Program-made: the position numbers and the translations under genes | Part shown: positions 1 through 11,761 of the stretch, one piece after another | Numbering within the stretch: the first letter of the stretch is position 1 | Layout of the letters: each line of letters begins with the position of its first letter | NCBI GenBank assembly: GCA_036874045.1 | Contig: CM072338.1 | Coordinates: forward strand, 22,652,501-22,716,500 | Source: Cymodocea nodosa | Taxonomy: Eukaryota > Streptophyta > Magnoliopsida > Alismatales > Cymodoceaceae | Length of the DNA: 64,000 bases | Direction: 5' to 3' | The notes under the pieces: generated by a model | The model's database searches: none | Seen by the model: only the letters and a program-made list of their open reading frames with translations | What the model was told of the DNA's origin: nothing

Positions 1-654
1 AAATAGTGGTGAAAGCTAGTCCTTGAGATAACCTAACTAAATTTCTCAATCTAAATCCTAAGGGTTTGCTTGAGACAATCTTTTCTTGAGTCAACAATCC
101 TTGCTCTCCCTAAGCATTACACTTGGGAGGTTGTTCTATTAAGCCTTACTTATCAATATTTCCATATGGAAATGCATTCTTTGCATCTTGTCGATGCAAT
201 TGCTAGTCTTGATTTAGTGAAATGAATAGGACATGAATAAATTCAATCAAGTCATAGGAGAAGAAGCCTTTACATAATTAACTCTGTATGTGTGAGTGTA
301 GCCTTTGGTAACCATGTAAGCTCTTTATCTCAGTGGAATTATCTGGTTTATGTCCAACGATAAAGATCTTGTGACATGTAACCACCATGGGGTTACATGG
401 ACAAGTGATTAGTTCCCCATGTATTTTGTGACTATGTCATCTATTTCTCATCTGTAACAGTTTTTTAGTGTGGTATGGTGAGGCTGAGGGCCTTTAACTA
501 GATCCTAGGAATAGATTCAATGGAAATGGACTTGGTGTGCAAAATATAGGGTGAGGTTTTTATGAGATACACAAATAAGCGATAGGATCATCCTTTATAT
601 TGTGCATACCCTGATGGAAGGCAATATGTAAATCATACTTTTTAAAGGGAGGCG

Positions 655-1024
655 TTAAGATGTGAATCAATTGTGCTGTGTCTGCTCACTTAATCTTATC
701 TTAATTGAATGGGTCTTTTGTTGGATTTGTTTAATTAAACATATATATATTTAAAGGTTTTTAAAATGTTTTTCCTTACAAAAAAGCTTAAATATTAATT
801 TTTTGATGGAATATTACTGAATTATATATATATGAAAGACTTTTTTTGATGTTATCTTAGGACTATTTATGTCTCTCAATGGTAATTATGAAAGAAGAGA
901 GCTAAAAGTATGCATAATTACTAATAAATATTTATAATCTATGTATAAAAATGAAAATAATGGATATTTAAATTGGTGCCTAGATGCTGTCTTGGCACCT
1001 TCGTTTACTGCCCTGGCACCTTAA
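655..1024. repeat. MITE-like dispersed repeat, copy 1
   Basis: This AT-rich stretch matches, in order, the stretch at about 30835-31275: a 'tgctcac..ctta' block, then 'gatggaatattactgaa', then 'gatgtt.tctta', then 'aaaagtat.cataatta', and finally a GC-richer end of the form 'ggtgc(c)ta..cttggc...cacctta'. The right end is roughly the inverse of the left end of copy 2 ('taaggcaggcgc'), which suggests short terminal inverted repeats as in hAT-type MITEs. There is no coding capacity. The family name is inferred; the pairwise similarity is read directly. Confidence 0.5.
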
Positions 1025-1499
1025 ATTATGATGTAGGTGAAGGTTTGATGCATTCAGATCTGCAGCCTCAAAAGTTGAATTAGTTGAGAGTGTAGTATTG
1101 CCACCTTGTGGATGATGACTATAGACTTGTAGGGGGTGAGGTTTTGAAGGAGTGTCGGTGGTGATGGGTAGATAAGTAGATTTGGTGGTGGTGTTTAATA
1201 TGGTGCTATCTACTGCCATTGAAAGGGTACTTTAGGTTGAGATGCAATAATAGAGATCATGATCCCAAAAGCAAAACATGTGCCACACCGTCACAGTAGG
1301 AAGCGTAGGCATGATCATAAGTTGAACCAAGGAGTAACGATTACAAACATGCACAACATGTTGGATGAGTGTAGTGAACATGGTAAGGAGTGATCATCAC
1401 AAACCCATGCAATGTACACAAGGAATGATTGGAGATGGGTTCCATTGCCATTGTGACGAGGCAGTGACAATGGCTAGGGTATCTCTCTTTTGTTTCCTT

Positions 1500-1640
1500 T
1501 TCCCCTTGAAACTTGAGCTTTGATACCATATTGGATTGGGAAGGACATTCAGAGATTTCTTCCTTTCACTAATGCTAATCCCTTTAGAGGATGGGCTTAT
1601 GTTTACAAATCCGAATGTGGGACTACCTTATTACTAAGAA
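1500..1640 (-). mobile_element. Copia-type LTR/primer-binding-site scar (fossil)
   Basis: On the plus strand 'tttgataccatattgga' resembles the reverse complement of a Ty1/copia junction, that is, the LTR end followed by a Met-tRNA primer-binding site. The LTR part would run rightwards from about 1525. No gag-pol coding remains beside it. It is a broken, old fragment; borders and family are tentative. Confidence 0.3.
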
Positions 1641-1819
1641 GGTAAAAAGTAATATTTGTAATAACTAGAACACTTAAATACATCTTATGATCAATTTCCC
1701 TGTATGCATTTTATTTTGAAGCAGGTTGAAATTGTTCTTTTTCTTTTCCTTGTGTCTCCCTCTTTACATGAGTCAAGATTACGTGATTTATTATTATGTT
1801 TTCAAATATTCAATTTCAG

Positions 1820-4800
1820 GAATTATGTGCTGAAATTGCTGGGCTTGAAAAACAGAGAGATGAACTTGAGGCTGAACTGAAAAAGGTATTAATATGGTAC
1901 TTTGACATTTCTCAATATTTGGCACACTGTTTTGCTTTTATATTGTTAGGGGGCTTATTTTAAATTTTTTTGAAAATTAGAGGATGATTCTCATTAATGA
2001 TAATTAATAAGGATGCATCCATAAAAGAAAGTAAAAGAAGGAAAAAGAAGATAATAGAAAAACTCCCAAGAGCTGGCTTAGTGATGAGCTCCAAGTCTGC
2101 CAGAGGTGCAATGCCATCCCCACAATCTCTCCTGACAGTAGGCAGCAGAGTTGAAAATAATTTGATTTGTGGTTTTCAATGTACTCCAAAAAGTAGCCTG
2201 AATCAACTGGAGAAGTGTCTCCTTGGGCATTGTAATCTTTCATTGTATCAATGTGCCAATTTCCTGCATAAAAGTCTCTTTAAAGAACAACAGGTGCAGG
2301 ATTGAGTTCCACACTGTCGATAGCATGTTGCACGTGGAAAAAAAGTGTTTTACTGTCTCCTTCTCACTGCCACAAAAACTGCATACTAACCTGGAATCTG
2401 GCATCCATTCGCTGTGATCTTTTTTGTTACCAATCTTTGATGATATCACAGCCGCATGAAGATCCTCACCTTCAATGGAGTTTTAGCTTTCCATATATTT
2501 GCAAAGTATTTCCATGTAAGTCCTACATCACCCCTTAACACTTCCATTCCAAAGTGTTTGCAAATTGACTGAAATTTCCCCCATTCCAAACTGGGAGGTC
2601 TGGTTGTTCTGAGGCTTTTGAGTAGCTTGAGAAGCTCCATAATCCACTGTTATTCATCCTTCAGATTTTTGTCTATACTAAGATCCAAACCCATCCCACA
2701 TCAGTGGAAATTGTACCAACGTCTCTGACCAAATCTTACTGCATGATAGGGTAAAAACTGCAGGGAAAACATCTTTGAGAGCCTTACAATGAATCCACGA
2801 GACCATTCAAAAGCAAATTCTCTCCCTATTGCTTTAGAGACATGCCTTTCAAAAAACAGTCTTAGAGAAGATAAGGAGATGCCCAGAAATGTGAACATGA
2901 TCGCCTGTTTATACCCAGCCCACAGCCATCTGCCTTTCTAAAACATGAGTAACCCCAGCAGGAAGAAGAAAAACCGACATGTAAAAAAACTGGAATAGAT
3001 GAGAGGACACTTTTCAGCAACACTAGCCTATCTCTGAGGCTTTAAGTACCCATCCCTCTAATCACCCCCAAACTTTGTCCATCAATCTGTGCCTAAGTAG
3101 AGGTGCAAGGGAGAAAATGTTCATATCTGAGGCTTTCTTTTGTTGGGAATTTCTTTTCATATTTGTCCCTTATTTACAATAAATTTTATTGAAAGGAAAA
3201 TGATCCTATCTTCAAGCTTTCATTTGTTGCATCCAAACATTAAGCATGCCAATCAATTAAGAGAAAAAACTGACTATATAAACAATAACAAAATAAAATG
3301 TTGGACGCGATGTTGGTCTCAAACCAACATAGAAGGGAGAGAAATTTAGTTAGCTTGCCTATGGTGTTCATCCCTATGTATTGACATTTTTTTATTAGAT
3401 TTTCCCACATTAATCCATAAGTGAAGATTCTTCTATTTCGATAATACATGGTAATTTTTTCAAGTATGGTGTTGCTCGTCAGAAGGCAATGTAGTATGAC
3501 TCATATGTTCACTTATAATACGTGCGCCAATATACATCTATTGGATAGTGATCCATTGATATGGCATTGTAGATGTCATCTTCCCCATGGATGGACCATC
3601 TTGAGACTGTTGAATCATCTTTTTTTAATAAAAAAGACATCAAAGTAGTCAAGGTGAAAAATGATGTCGAGATGCCACTCCTTGCAATTGGTTAAGACGA
3701 GAGGTAAGGCGATAAACTAAATGAAACAAAATATCAAATTATAAAAAAAACATATATTCAAGTAATCCTACATTGGTTTCATGTTGTACTTCGGCTTAAC
3801 AAAAATAGAAACATGTTATTCTTTGGTGGAAATGTTTGTGGAAGTTTGTAAAAACATGATAACAAGCTAAAATAGTACACAAAAATGGTTAAAAACTACG
3901 AATTTGATATGAAAATTTATAACAAGCTAAGCAATAGTACACGTCTAGGAATAATTAAAATGATTTTTCAGGACTTTATAACATTAAAAAAATAGCATTT
4001 CCCTTGAGATTAACGTGTTGAAACAGAAGAAAATGCAGAAAATACACAAATATATTCTGCAAATAATGTTTAAAATATCTTTGTCTTGCTCAAATTCATC
4101 ACGTTGTTCTTGTTCGATCATGTGTTGTTTAAACAATTTTTTGAATCAGTTCTCTTTACAACACATAATGATCTCATGTTATGTTAATGTGAGCAGTATA
4201 TTTTATACTCAATGAGATATCTATGGTAATGTGATTGGTGAAGTCTGATAAAAATGCCTATTGGGGTGGGTACGTGATGCAAATTTGTCTTGGTTGGAGA
4301 TCACTGCTCTTGCTTAGCTGAAGGCTGGAGAAGAATAGAGGAAAAAGGCAGCTTCTGGAGTTCTATTGGGAAAAAAAATGTGGAAAAATGCATGTCAGTT
4401 GACATAAACCTCATGTTGGCTGACACACGCTTCCACACTGTAGTGAAAAATCAGTGTCAATCGACATTATTGACATGGGTTGACATTTGAGTTAACATTA
4501 TGTAATGTTGACATGCACCCTTATGTCATGTCAGGTCGACATTTTCAAAAACCAATATGTGTCGACAGTATTTTTTTACACAAGTTGACATGAGATTGTG
4601 CGTATAACATGAAAATAAAGTTCCATTCATCCAACTAGATAATATAATCAAATAATAAACTGTAATAGTCAATGCCGTAAACTATTAATCCCACTATGTT
4701 GGGGTAATCACATAAATCCTTCTATTTATTCCTATCCATCACTAAGACTTTTGTTAAATTATGTACTTTTAAATTATGCAGTTATTACATCACATAATCA

Positions 4801-6697
4801 TTTCCATAGCTATTCTTATGAATGGTAGGTCATACAAACAAATAAAATGTGGAAAAGTGGAATATGCATCAAATCATGATAATTTGAGACACAAGCATAT
4901 CCTAAATTCCATTTGTACAGAATATGCAAATAAAATAACATCCTTTATTTCTTTGACCGTATGAGTTGAAATATCTATCTATTTAATGTGTCAATTCATT
5001 GTCTTTCCTACACTTTAGGCATCCAAATAAGTGTTCTGTAAGCTTATATGTGAACTTATGTAAGGATAACAATGATAAGAATGCCTCTTTGATTGTCTAA
5101 TTGTCTGCTGCCATTTACAGGTCAATGTCTCATTGTCTGCTGCCATTTCACGGCTTAGCAAGACTAGGGAGGAGAGAGATCAATTTGATGAAGCAAGTAA
5201 TCGAATGGTCGTGCAGCTAAAAGCAAAGGTTTGTCATGACACGGGTCTATATCTGTTTTTGATTGATTCACATTATGATTGTACTTATATTTATTCTGAT
5301 TCTTTAGGAGGATGACCTTTCAAGATCAATAGCATCTTGTAAAGTTGAATCAGATGTCGTGTGCACATGGATTAATTTCTTGGAAGATACTTGGCTTCTT
5401 CAGTCTACACACTCGGAACAAAAGGAGAAGAACATGATGTAAATATTATCTTCTCTAGTGTTTTATTGTCAATAAACTTTAATATTGTTCATAGTTTTCT
5501 GAATCTAGAATGGAGAATAAGTATGGATAAATGGGCAGCTATTTGCTATATATTCATTTTCATGTTTCTTCTCACACTTATCAAATTGCAAATCTCTTTA
5601 AAGTTGCTGATCCTTTTTTTTATTGCATGTTTAAGAGACGACTTGGAAAAATATGGAAAATATTTTGTCAAGTTGACAAATCATCACCTTTTGCAATGCA
5701 AGGTATTCAGATTGGTACAAAATTATTTGAGTTGGTTATTGCATATGGTTTATCATTCCATAAGTGGTGAAAGTTCCTTTCATAGGAAGCTTTGGCCCCT
5801 GCAATTGATCGAACAAGGACAATTGTGGATAATTTGAAGAACTTGGGTGGAAGGTACTTTGGTTTTGTTCCTTACTTTTACCTTTATCGGTATAGCGGTC
5901 TCTGTTTTATAATTTACTAATCTTTAAGCAGGTCAGAGATTGAGAGTGAGCTTTCAATAGAACCTAATCCCCACAAATATATTGAAGAGGAGTTTCTCAA
6001 AACTGAAACAAAGGTACCTTGGTCGGATCTTTAGTTTTGCACTGTTTTGATTTTGGAGCAGTTTGATATTAGTGATGGTTTTTAAAGCCATGTCGTCTTC
6101 AATTTTTGATGCTGCAGATTATCGCTACGTTTAGTGTCGTTGATAAGATGAAACAGCTGTTTTATGCTGAAAGAGAAAACGCTTTCAGGTTTGTTGTTTT
6201 TCTGTGTTACAATGAATTGACACTGTTTTTTAGACATTGTATATAGATCTCACGCTAATTTAAGTGGTTGAAATAATTAAAATTGGGGCAGAGGAGATTA
6301 TTCTAAGGCCAGTGAACTGTTCGAGGAAATTGAAAGAATGAGAGAGGACTTCGAATCCATCGAGAGGCCGATATTGAGTATTGAAAGTCCACCCAAGAGA
6401 GAAACTACTTCCACCCAAGAGACGATACCAAGGAGTCCAACTCATTCACAAAAGACTGACTTGTCCAAGTCAGACGTCGATGAGCCTCCGAAAGACGTCA
6501 GTACTGTGAGCACGGCGGATACCAAGTCTGCCAGTAATACAGATCAGCAGTTGGACCCTGAAGCTGAATTAGCAATGCTTGAATCTGAATTTGGAAAAGT
6601 AAGTGGACAATACTCGACTGATGAGGTTGGGGGATGGGAATTCGATGAGCTTGAACAGGAATTGAACTCCGGAAGCACTGTTGGTCATAATAAATAG
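1820..6697 (+). CDS. Plant coiled-coil protein, 3' part (spliced; 5' end outside window)
   Basis: Exons read through in one frame: 1820-1885, 5121-5228, 5308-5438, 5636-5702, 5786-5853, 5932-6013, 6118-6188 and 6292-6697, giving about 332 C-terminal residues. All introns are GT-AG and the phases match. The protein is rich in Glu/Lys heptad-like stretches (LEKQRDELEAELKK; RLSKTREERDQFDEA), has a conserved WINFLEDTW segment, and ends with a low-complexity Ser/Thr/Asp part followed by a conserved acidic tail (AELAMLESEFGKV; GGWEFDELEQEL). From memory it resembles an uncharacterised Arabidopsis coiled-coil protein (AT1G24560-like). The function is unknown to me; a scaffold or cytoskeletal role would be speculation. 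The first intron seen (1886-5120) carries an antisense L1 remnant. The 5' exons must lie left of the window or were missed in 1-1819. Confidence 0.85.
1990..3120 (-). mobile_element. L1-type LINE, 3' remnant, in intron of coiled-coil gene
   Basis: Minus-strand reading shows the C-terminal half of a plant L1 ORF2. There is a block like 'RLVLLKSVLSSIPV' (about 3010-3040), then 'IWKAKTPLKVRIFMRL' (about 2446-2500), then the zinc-knuckle zf-RVT motif CSFCGSEKETVKHFFSTC (about 2330-2385). These are established hallmarks of plant L1 elements after the reverse-transcriptase core. The frame is interrupted several times, so it is a dead, 5'-truncated copy. It lies antisense to the host gene. Confidence 0.8.
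3140..5120. other. Remainder of large intron, AT-rich
   Basis: This is the intron between the exons at 1820-1885 and 5121-5228. Apart from the L1 remnant it holds a 200-bp patch (4390-4610) in which TTGACAT-like words recur, described as a finding. No other gene, RNA or named repeat was recognised. Confidence 0.6.
4390..4610. repeat. Punctuated (T/C)(T/C)GACAT motif cluster
   Basis: Within about 220 bp the word tTGACAT/tCGACAT and close variants occurs at least eight times (for example 'cagttgacat', 'tcgacattattgacat', 'gggttgacat', 'atgttgacat', 'ggtcgacat', 'tgtcgacag', 'aagttgacat'). Spacing is irregular, 10-45 bp. It could be a decayed short-period satellite. TTGAC is also the W-box core bound by WRKY factors, but an intronic site far from any promoter makes regulation doubtful. 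Confidence 0.45.
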
Positions 6698-8285
6698 AAG
6701 GGGCATGTCTTGCATTTCGATATACTTGTACTTATTTTACTTACCTATGGAACAAAGTGGAATTCTGTGATTGTGCATTCGAAGATACCTATTATATGGC
6801 ATTATATTACACAGTCGAAAACAATGATTGAACCATCTTACTTGTGTATGTTTCTTTCTTACATTATAAAATTTATGTTCTCGTGATTTAATGACACATG
6901 AATTTTGAAAATGATTATTTTTTTTGGGTATCGAGTCTTTTCACTTTTTTCGTCAAGTACTTGTATGAAATGAAAAAAGATTACTTGCACAAACTATTGG
7001 TGGTATGAAGATTTGATCTATTAAATTACAGTTTCACATGAACAGCAAATTGCCAAAAAAAATTTTGAACTAGTTCGATGATTGCGTACTGTCACAATAG
7101 GAAATGCGTATTATCACATCAGGTAAGTGTTAAGAATATTCTATTCTGCATGGGCTTACCTATATTTATTTAATAATGGTGTGCTTCACTGCAGTCGAAT
7201 AAAAATCAATTCTTGCTGTTTGGCACGGAAAAGGGTTGTGCTTGAATAAAAATCATTTTCATATGTTTATAAGGTTGCGTTCAAGATTATGCTTGTGATC
7301 ATAATTTTTTTTAGAGAAGTGAGCTTGTTAGAAAGTAATACTGTTCACAATTTTTTTGTGGGTTGTACGGGAATGCAAAAAACAAAAACAAAAAAGATTT
7401 CTAGGATTCTTATAATAACTAGACAATAAAATATTTATCAAATACAAGTTTGATAATAGGAATTGTTGGAATGATTGTTATGTGACCAAGCAACGCATAA
7501 TATCATCAACAACATAAATGGTATCATGATAAAAACTTTTCACTATTAGATAAAATATATTAAATTATTACATTTTCAAATTACAACATATACTATATTC
7601 TTATACCATTTCATAGCGTTATTTTACGGAAATAAGAATGTATTACATTTATTTTTATATCAATGTAATAATAATAATCTTAAGTAAATATTGACAATGT
7701 AAACACTATTATATTAATTCATGTAAGAAAGAATGATAAATGAATGCATGCATAGGAACCTTAGATGCCTGTGAGTTCCTATGAAATTCTTGTATGTTAG
7801 AATTATACTTGGCTTTGGTGAAATTATTTTCAATGGTGTGCACAAACTCTGATCTTTTAAGGCATATACTTTCTTTGCGAATAACTTCATATTATCATGA
7901 TAGATGTGAATTTACCGGCGGCAGGCAAGAGTGTAGGAGAGAAGGAAGGGTTCTGGAAAGGTGGGTGGGGCAACAGGAGTCTTCTTTTTCACCTGTAATT
8001 CGGGGGAAAAGGTTTTGGGTTGTGTCATGTGGAAAGAAAGAGAAGGACGATGACACGGGAGTAGGAGTTTCGGGGGAGGGTCTCGTGCTCCCTTCTCTCT
8101 CATCTTACCGAGAAGGCCACCAGTATTTGTCGGAGGACCTCCGGATGAAGTCAGCAATCAATCACGGTGGCCTTACGACGCGGAAGAAGAAAACCTAGAA
8201 AGAAGGGTGAGCTGTTCTCCACGGTTACCTTCCGAGTTCCGACCCGACCACACACGGTCGTGCATTGCCGTATCCGAATCCTTCC

Positions 8286-8316
<31 letters not shown>

Positions 8317-8790
8317 ATATCGTTGTCTTCTATTTTCTATTATTATCAGGTGCGTTTGCACATGCATGCGTGTAACAAGTGTTTTCCACCTGGTCTGATC
8401 AATTCGAGGTTGGTATTTAATATTTGTCGTGGAGCACGAAGCACCATGTTTTGGTTTCCAGATGCGTGATGGGGACTGGGAACTATTCGATGGGAACGAA
8501 GGCAAGGATTTTCTTCCAACGAGAAGATAAATTTAACCATGAATACAAGCAAGCTCATAGACTCACGTTGAGGTCAATGCAGGAGAAATTTCCTCCCCAA
8601 AGTTAACTCCACCTTTAGATGTGATGTTAACAAGGAAGGTTAGGATTCTTCATCGTTCGAGATCACGACATGATGGTTGTTGTGTTCGACAACAATGCGG
8701 CTGCTCCAGCCGTAGCAGACAACATAATTGATCCTTCGTTTCATAGAGATCGAGAAGAGATTTTAAATTTAAACCTAAATAAAAATACCA
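6698..8790. other. Intergenic, AT-rich, no gene recognised
   Basis: This lies between the coiled-coil gene and the MAKR gene. The first few hundred bases should contain the 3' UTR of the upstream gene. From 7900 to 8260 the base composition rises to moderate GC with open frames on both strands, but none looks like a known protein. A GT microsatellite lies at 8288-8316. Confidence 0.6.
8288..8316. repeat. (GT)n microsatellite
   Basis: Uninterrupted alternating GT over 29 bases, about 680 bp upstream of the MAKR start codon. Confidence 0.97.
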
Positions 8791-8794
8791 CTAT

Positions 8795-8885
8795 TATATA
8801 TGAACGAACTGATGGTAATTTTATTTAAACCAGGCCTTTATTTAATTCATTCTTGGCTCGGTTCCGCTCGGTCCCTCTTTAAAAG
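8795..8885 (+). promoter_or_regulatory. Candidate TATA boxes of MAKR gene
   Basis: TATATATG at 8795-8802 and TTTAAAAG at 8878-8885 lie 204 and 121 bp before the ATG at 8999. Either would place the transcription start 25-35 bp downstream and leave a 5' UTR of roughly 90-175 bp. Which one is used cannot be told from sequence. Confidence 0.4.
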
Positions 8886-8998
8886 ACGCTCACATCACAT
8901 CCCCCTTCCCTCCGTTCATTCCCATGGTGGTGGCCGTGGCATGCACCCAATAAATAACAACGTTAGCAACTAAGAGGCCTTCCATCGGCGGCGTCAGG

Positions 8999-10027
8999 AT
9001 GGCAAGCGACGCCTCCACCAAAGATGAGCAGCAGCAGCAGCAGCTGGAAGAAGAATACATCGACATAGACATCAGCTCCACCACCTTCCTCTGCTACACC
9101 ATCTCATCCCCTCCACCTTCCAGGGACTTCGAATTCCACCTCTCTTCCAACCCGCTTGGGAAGGAAGAAGACTCCACCACATCTCCTGCGGACGAGCTTT
9201 TCTACAAGGGGAAGCTCCTCCCTCTTCACCTCCCACCTCGCTTGCAGATGGTGGAGAAACTCCTCACTAATTACCCCACCACCACCACCACCTCCTACTT
9301 GGAAGAAGGAAGCACCAACGCGAACGCCACCAGCAAAAGTATTTATTCCACCCCACTTGAATCCTGCAACATCTCCCCCTCCAGCTCTTGCTATGTCAGC
9401 GGGGAGTTGAACCCAGCAGAGGAGAGCCACCCATACTACTCGGCAGGTGTCGTGCAGGACAACAAAAAGAAGTCATGGTCCAAGAAGCTGAAGGAGTCGT
9501 CTTTGGGTCTCAAGCTGAAGGCTTCAAGAGCTTACATAAAATCTCTCTTCACCAAATCTAGGTGCTCATACGAATCGTGTGACACCCCAAAGGCCAAGTA
9601 CAGGTCCACAAGGTCAGAAAAGAGATACCCATTTCTGCAATTCAGAAAAGAGAGTTGCTGCACAGACATGAAGAGGAAAGTGGAGGAGGATTCGGTGCAC
9701 CGAAGGTCGTTCTCTAGCGTGCTTGGTCTCCAACAATCAAACAAGAACGCGTCTTCCACATCTTCTTCGTGCTCTTCTTCTACCTCCTCTTCATTTTCTA
9801 GTTCCGGCTCCGACGAGCAGCACTGCGGTGGACCGGCAGTGTTGAAGAGGAGCAGTAGCGTGAGGTCGGAGGTGGAGAATCCAATCCAAGGAGCCATCGC
9901 CTACTGCAAGAAGACCCAGCAATTGATCACCGCAAGGAAGGGTCCTCTCAGTGATGTGGGGTACCGCCCAGATGCAATTGGCGTAGCTCGTGATGATAAG
10001 GATAGCCCAAATCTCTGCAGGGGATAG
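8999..10027 (+). CDS. Membrane-associated kinase regulator (MAKR/BKI1-like)
   Basis: An intronless 342-aa protein. Residues 19-50 (EYIDIDISSTTFLCYTISS..RDFEF) and 62-89 (SPADELFYKGKLLPLHLPPR) are the N-terminal signature of the plant MAKR family. Residues 155-185 are strongly basic (NKKKSWSKKLKESSLG... IKSLFTKSR) and would serve as the plasma-membrane hook known for BKI1/MAKR proteins. A serine-rich run (251-270) precedes the conserved C-terminal VLKRSSSVRS and IQGAIAYCKKTQQ blocks (281-309), where BKI1 relatives bind receptor-kinase domains. Known members modulate brassinosteroid, auxin or peptide receptor kinases; which kinase this one serves cannot be told. The ATG opens the frame right before a poly-Gln run (11-15), and no better upstream start exists. 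The subgroup number is not assigned. Confidence 0.9.
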   Translation: MASDASTKDEQQQQQLEEEYIDIDISSTTFLCYTISSPPPSRDFEFHLSSNPLGKEEDSTTSPADELFYKGKLLPLHLPPRLQMVEKLLTNYPTTTTTSYLEEGSTNANATSKSIYSTPLESCNISPSSSCYVSGELNPAEESHPYYSAGVVQDNKKKSWSKKLKESSLGLKLKASRAYIKSLFTKSRCSYESCDTPKAKYRSTRSEKRYPFLQFRKESCCTDMKRKVEEDSVHRRSFSSVLGLQQSNKNASSTSSSCSSSTSSSFSSSGSDEQHCGGPAVLKRSSSVRSEVENPIQGAIAYCKKTQQLITARKGPLSDVGYRPDAIGVARDDKDSPNLCRG

Positions 10028-10473
10028 AGAGATAACAAAACGCATCAGATTTGTTGTGTTGGTGGAGAAGGAAAGAAGCTGTGATTGGATTTTTGAAAAG
10101 ATGTATGGCTTTCCTTTGCTTATTGTGGGATGGATGATTGAACGAGTGAGGTCTTGGATAATCGACTCTGTGTATCAATCAACGTGATATATCGATGCCA
10201 TTCTGGTTGCATTTGATCATGTCGTCTTAAAATAGTTGCGTTTAAAATTTCTTTCCAAGCATCTTAAGTAAAATGTGGAGTAAGATCAGTTATGCTGTCC
10301 ATCATTGACCTTAAGTAAAATGCATGCAAGCCAATTTAGGAAGAAATTGAAAATCGATAAAACCACTACAGAAAAGCAACTAATGGCTTGATGCTGTTAT
10401 TTCGTACCAGTTGAATGGCTATTGAATCAACAAGCCTAATTTTCACCAAAATCACTACATGCTATTAGTGTAT

Positions 10474-10474
<1 letters not shown>

Positions 10475-10507
<33 letters not shown>
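10475..10507. repeat. (GA)n microsatellite
   Basis: Alternating GA over 33 bases, downstream of the MAKR gene. Confidence 0.95.
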
Positions 10508-10510
<3 letters not shown>

Positions 10511-11745
10511 TAAAGTGTTGATCATGAGAGACATCAAAATTACACTTTTTTTCCTATCTTTTAAATACTTATCCCATTTTGATTTGATTTTCCCTCTTTC
10601 TTTTTTTCAAACCCACCCTTCTTTCTGTAAAACCTTTTTTATCAGAATTTGATTTATTCAAACGTTATTCTGTTTGATGGATGGTTGCAAGTATAGTCAG
10701 ATAATACTTTTTTTAGCAGAAAAATGTCAAATCACTGGAAAGATTTCACTTGAACTACTGACACAGAACACAAGTCTTTCTTTTTGGAACAACACTTGTC
10801 TTCCTCTTTAAGTCTCACTAATCATGTTGAAACAGTCCTACTCAGTGCAGAATAAGGATCCTGTTATATCAACAAAAAGCAAAAGAAAAGTCACTAAGCT
10901 GCAGACAAAGCAACCCTAAACTAAGAAAAACTGCCATGGAAAAGATTGACAGGATAAAACCCAAGTAGAAGGACAGCACTAGAGTACTGCTGGGGTGCGC
11001 ACATTGTAAGGTCTTTATTCTCCACCCAGCACACGACCACCTAAGATGGAAGGAGGTGAGTGACTCATATATGTTTCCCCTTTCTGGCTTTCTTTCTCCC
11101 ATTCCGTGCCTCTTCTTGCGTGTGTGCATCATCATAACATCACAATATTTGAGATCCTTTTCCCACAAAATTCTGATGCTGACTTTAGCTGAGGGAACAT
11201 GACGTTGAGGCCCACCTCATGCAAGACAAATATAACGCCAACATCGATCATATCATAATTTCACATGCATGCATGATGAATAAATATATTACTGGTTCTA
11301 CTACCACCAGCAATATAACGTACATACACACACACACATATACATGCACATATATTCTTCTTCTTAGAAGAATTAAGTTATTTAAGTGGCAGGCTAAACT
11401 TTGAGATGGTATAATGATTCTATCAGCCTCATTTGAGTATCCATATGCACTGCTCACAACGTTCATTTGATTAAGAGTATATATTGACTGAGTTTTGCCT
11501 TTAATTTTAAGTATTTGATCAGCATTGATCCTGTCTTTCCTTCCCATGACAAATCACCCAAGTAACGAGAAGGGAAGCAAAGTGGAAGCCCCACGCCCCA
11601 ACCCTGAAATCGAAAATAGAAGACCACCCATACAGTACTCGTAAAGTGGGAACTCCACTGGAGGACTGAAACAATTTATTATTAAAAAAATATAGAGTTT
11701 GCTTCAAATTTATCATTAAGAAAATCTAAGGCTTTAGCGTCTTGA

Positions 11746-11761
11746 GGGGGGGGGGGGGGGG
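11746..11761. repeat. Poly-G tract, 16 bases
   Basis: Sixteen consecutive G in an AT-rich context. Such runs are rare in plant DNA, can form G-quadruplexes, and are a common site of sequencing length error. Confidence 0.9.

Larger units (their letters stand above)
1..1819. other. AT-rich DNA upstream of first visible exon; probably intron
   Basis: No exon with coding character could be found here. The segment precedes an exon that begins in phase 0 with a splice acceptor, so at least its right part should be intron of the coiled-coil gene. It holds a MITE-like repeat (about 655-1024) and a Copia-type LTR/primer-binding-site scar near 1515-1620, listed separately. The rest has no feature I can name. 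Confidence 0.5.

Noticed and set aside
7912-8198. Overlapping open frames on both strands in a GC-richer patch
   Set aside because: No known domain, no clear splice structure, and frames open on both strands at once because of composition.
9104-9430. Minus- and alternate-frame ORFs inside the MAKR gene
   Set aside because: Shadows of the real coding frame; low-complexity Gly/Pro content only.
10869-11168. 99-aa minus-strand frame with a hydrophobic end
   Set aside because: No family resemblance, no promoter or codon signal; probably chance.
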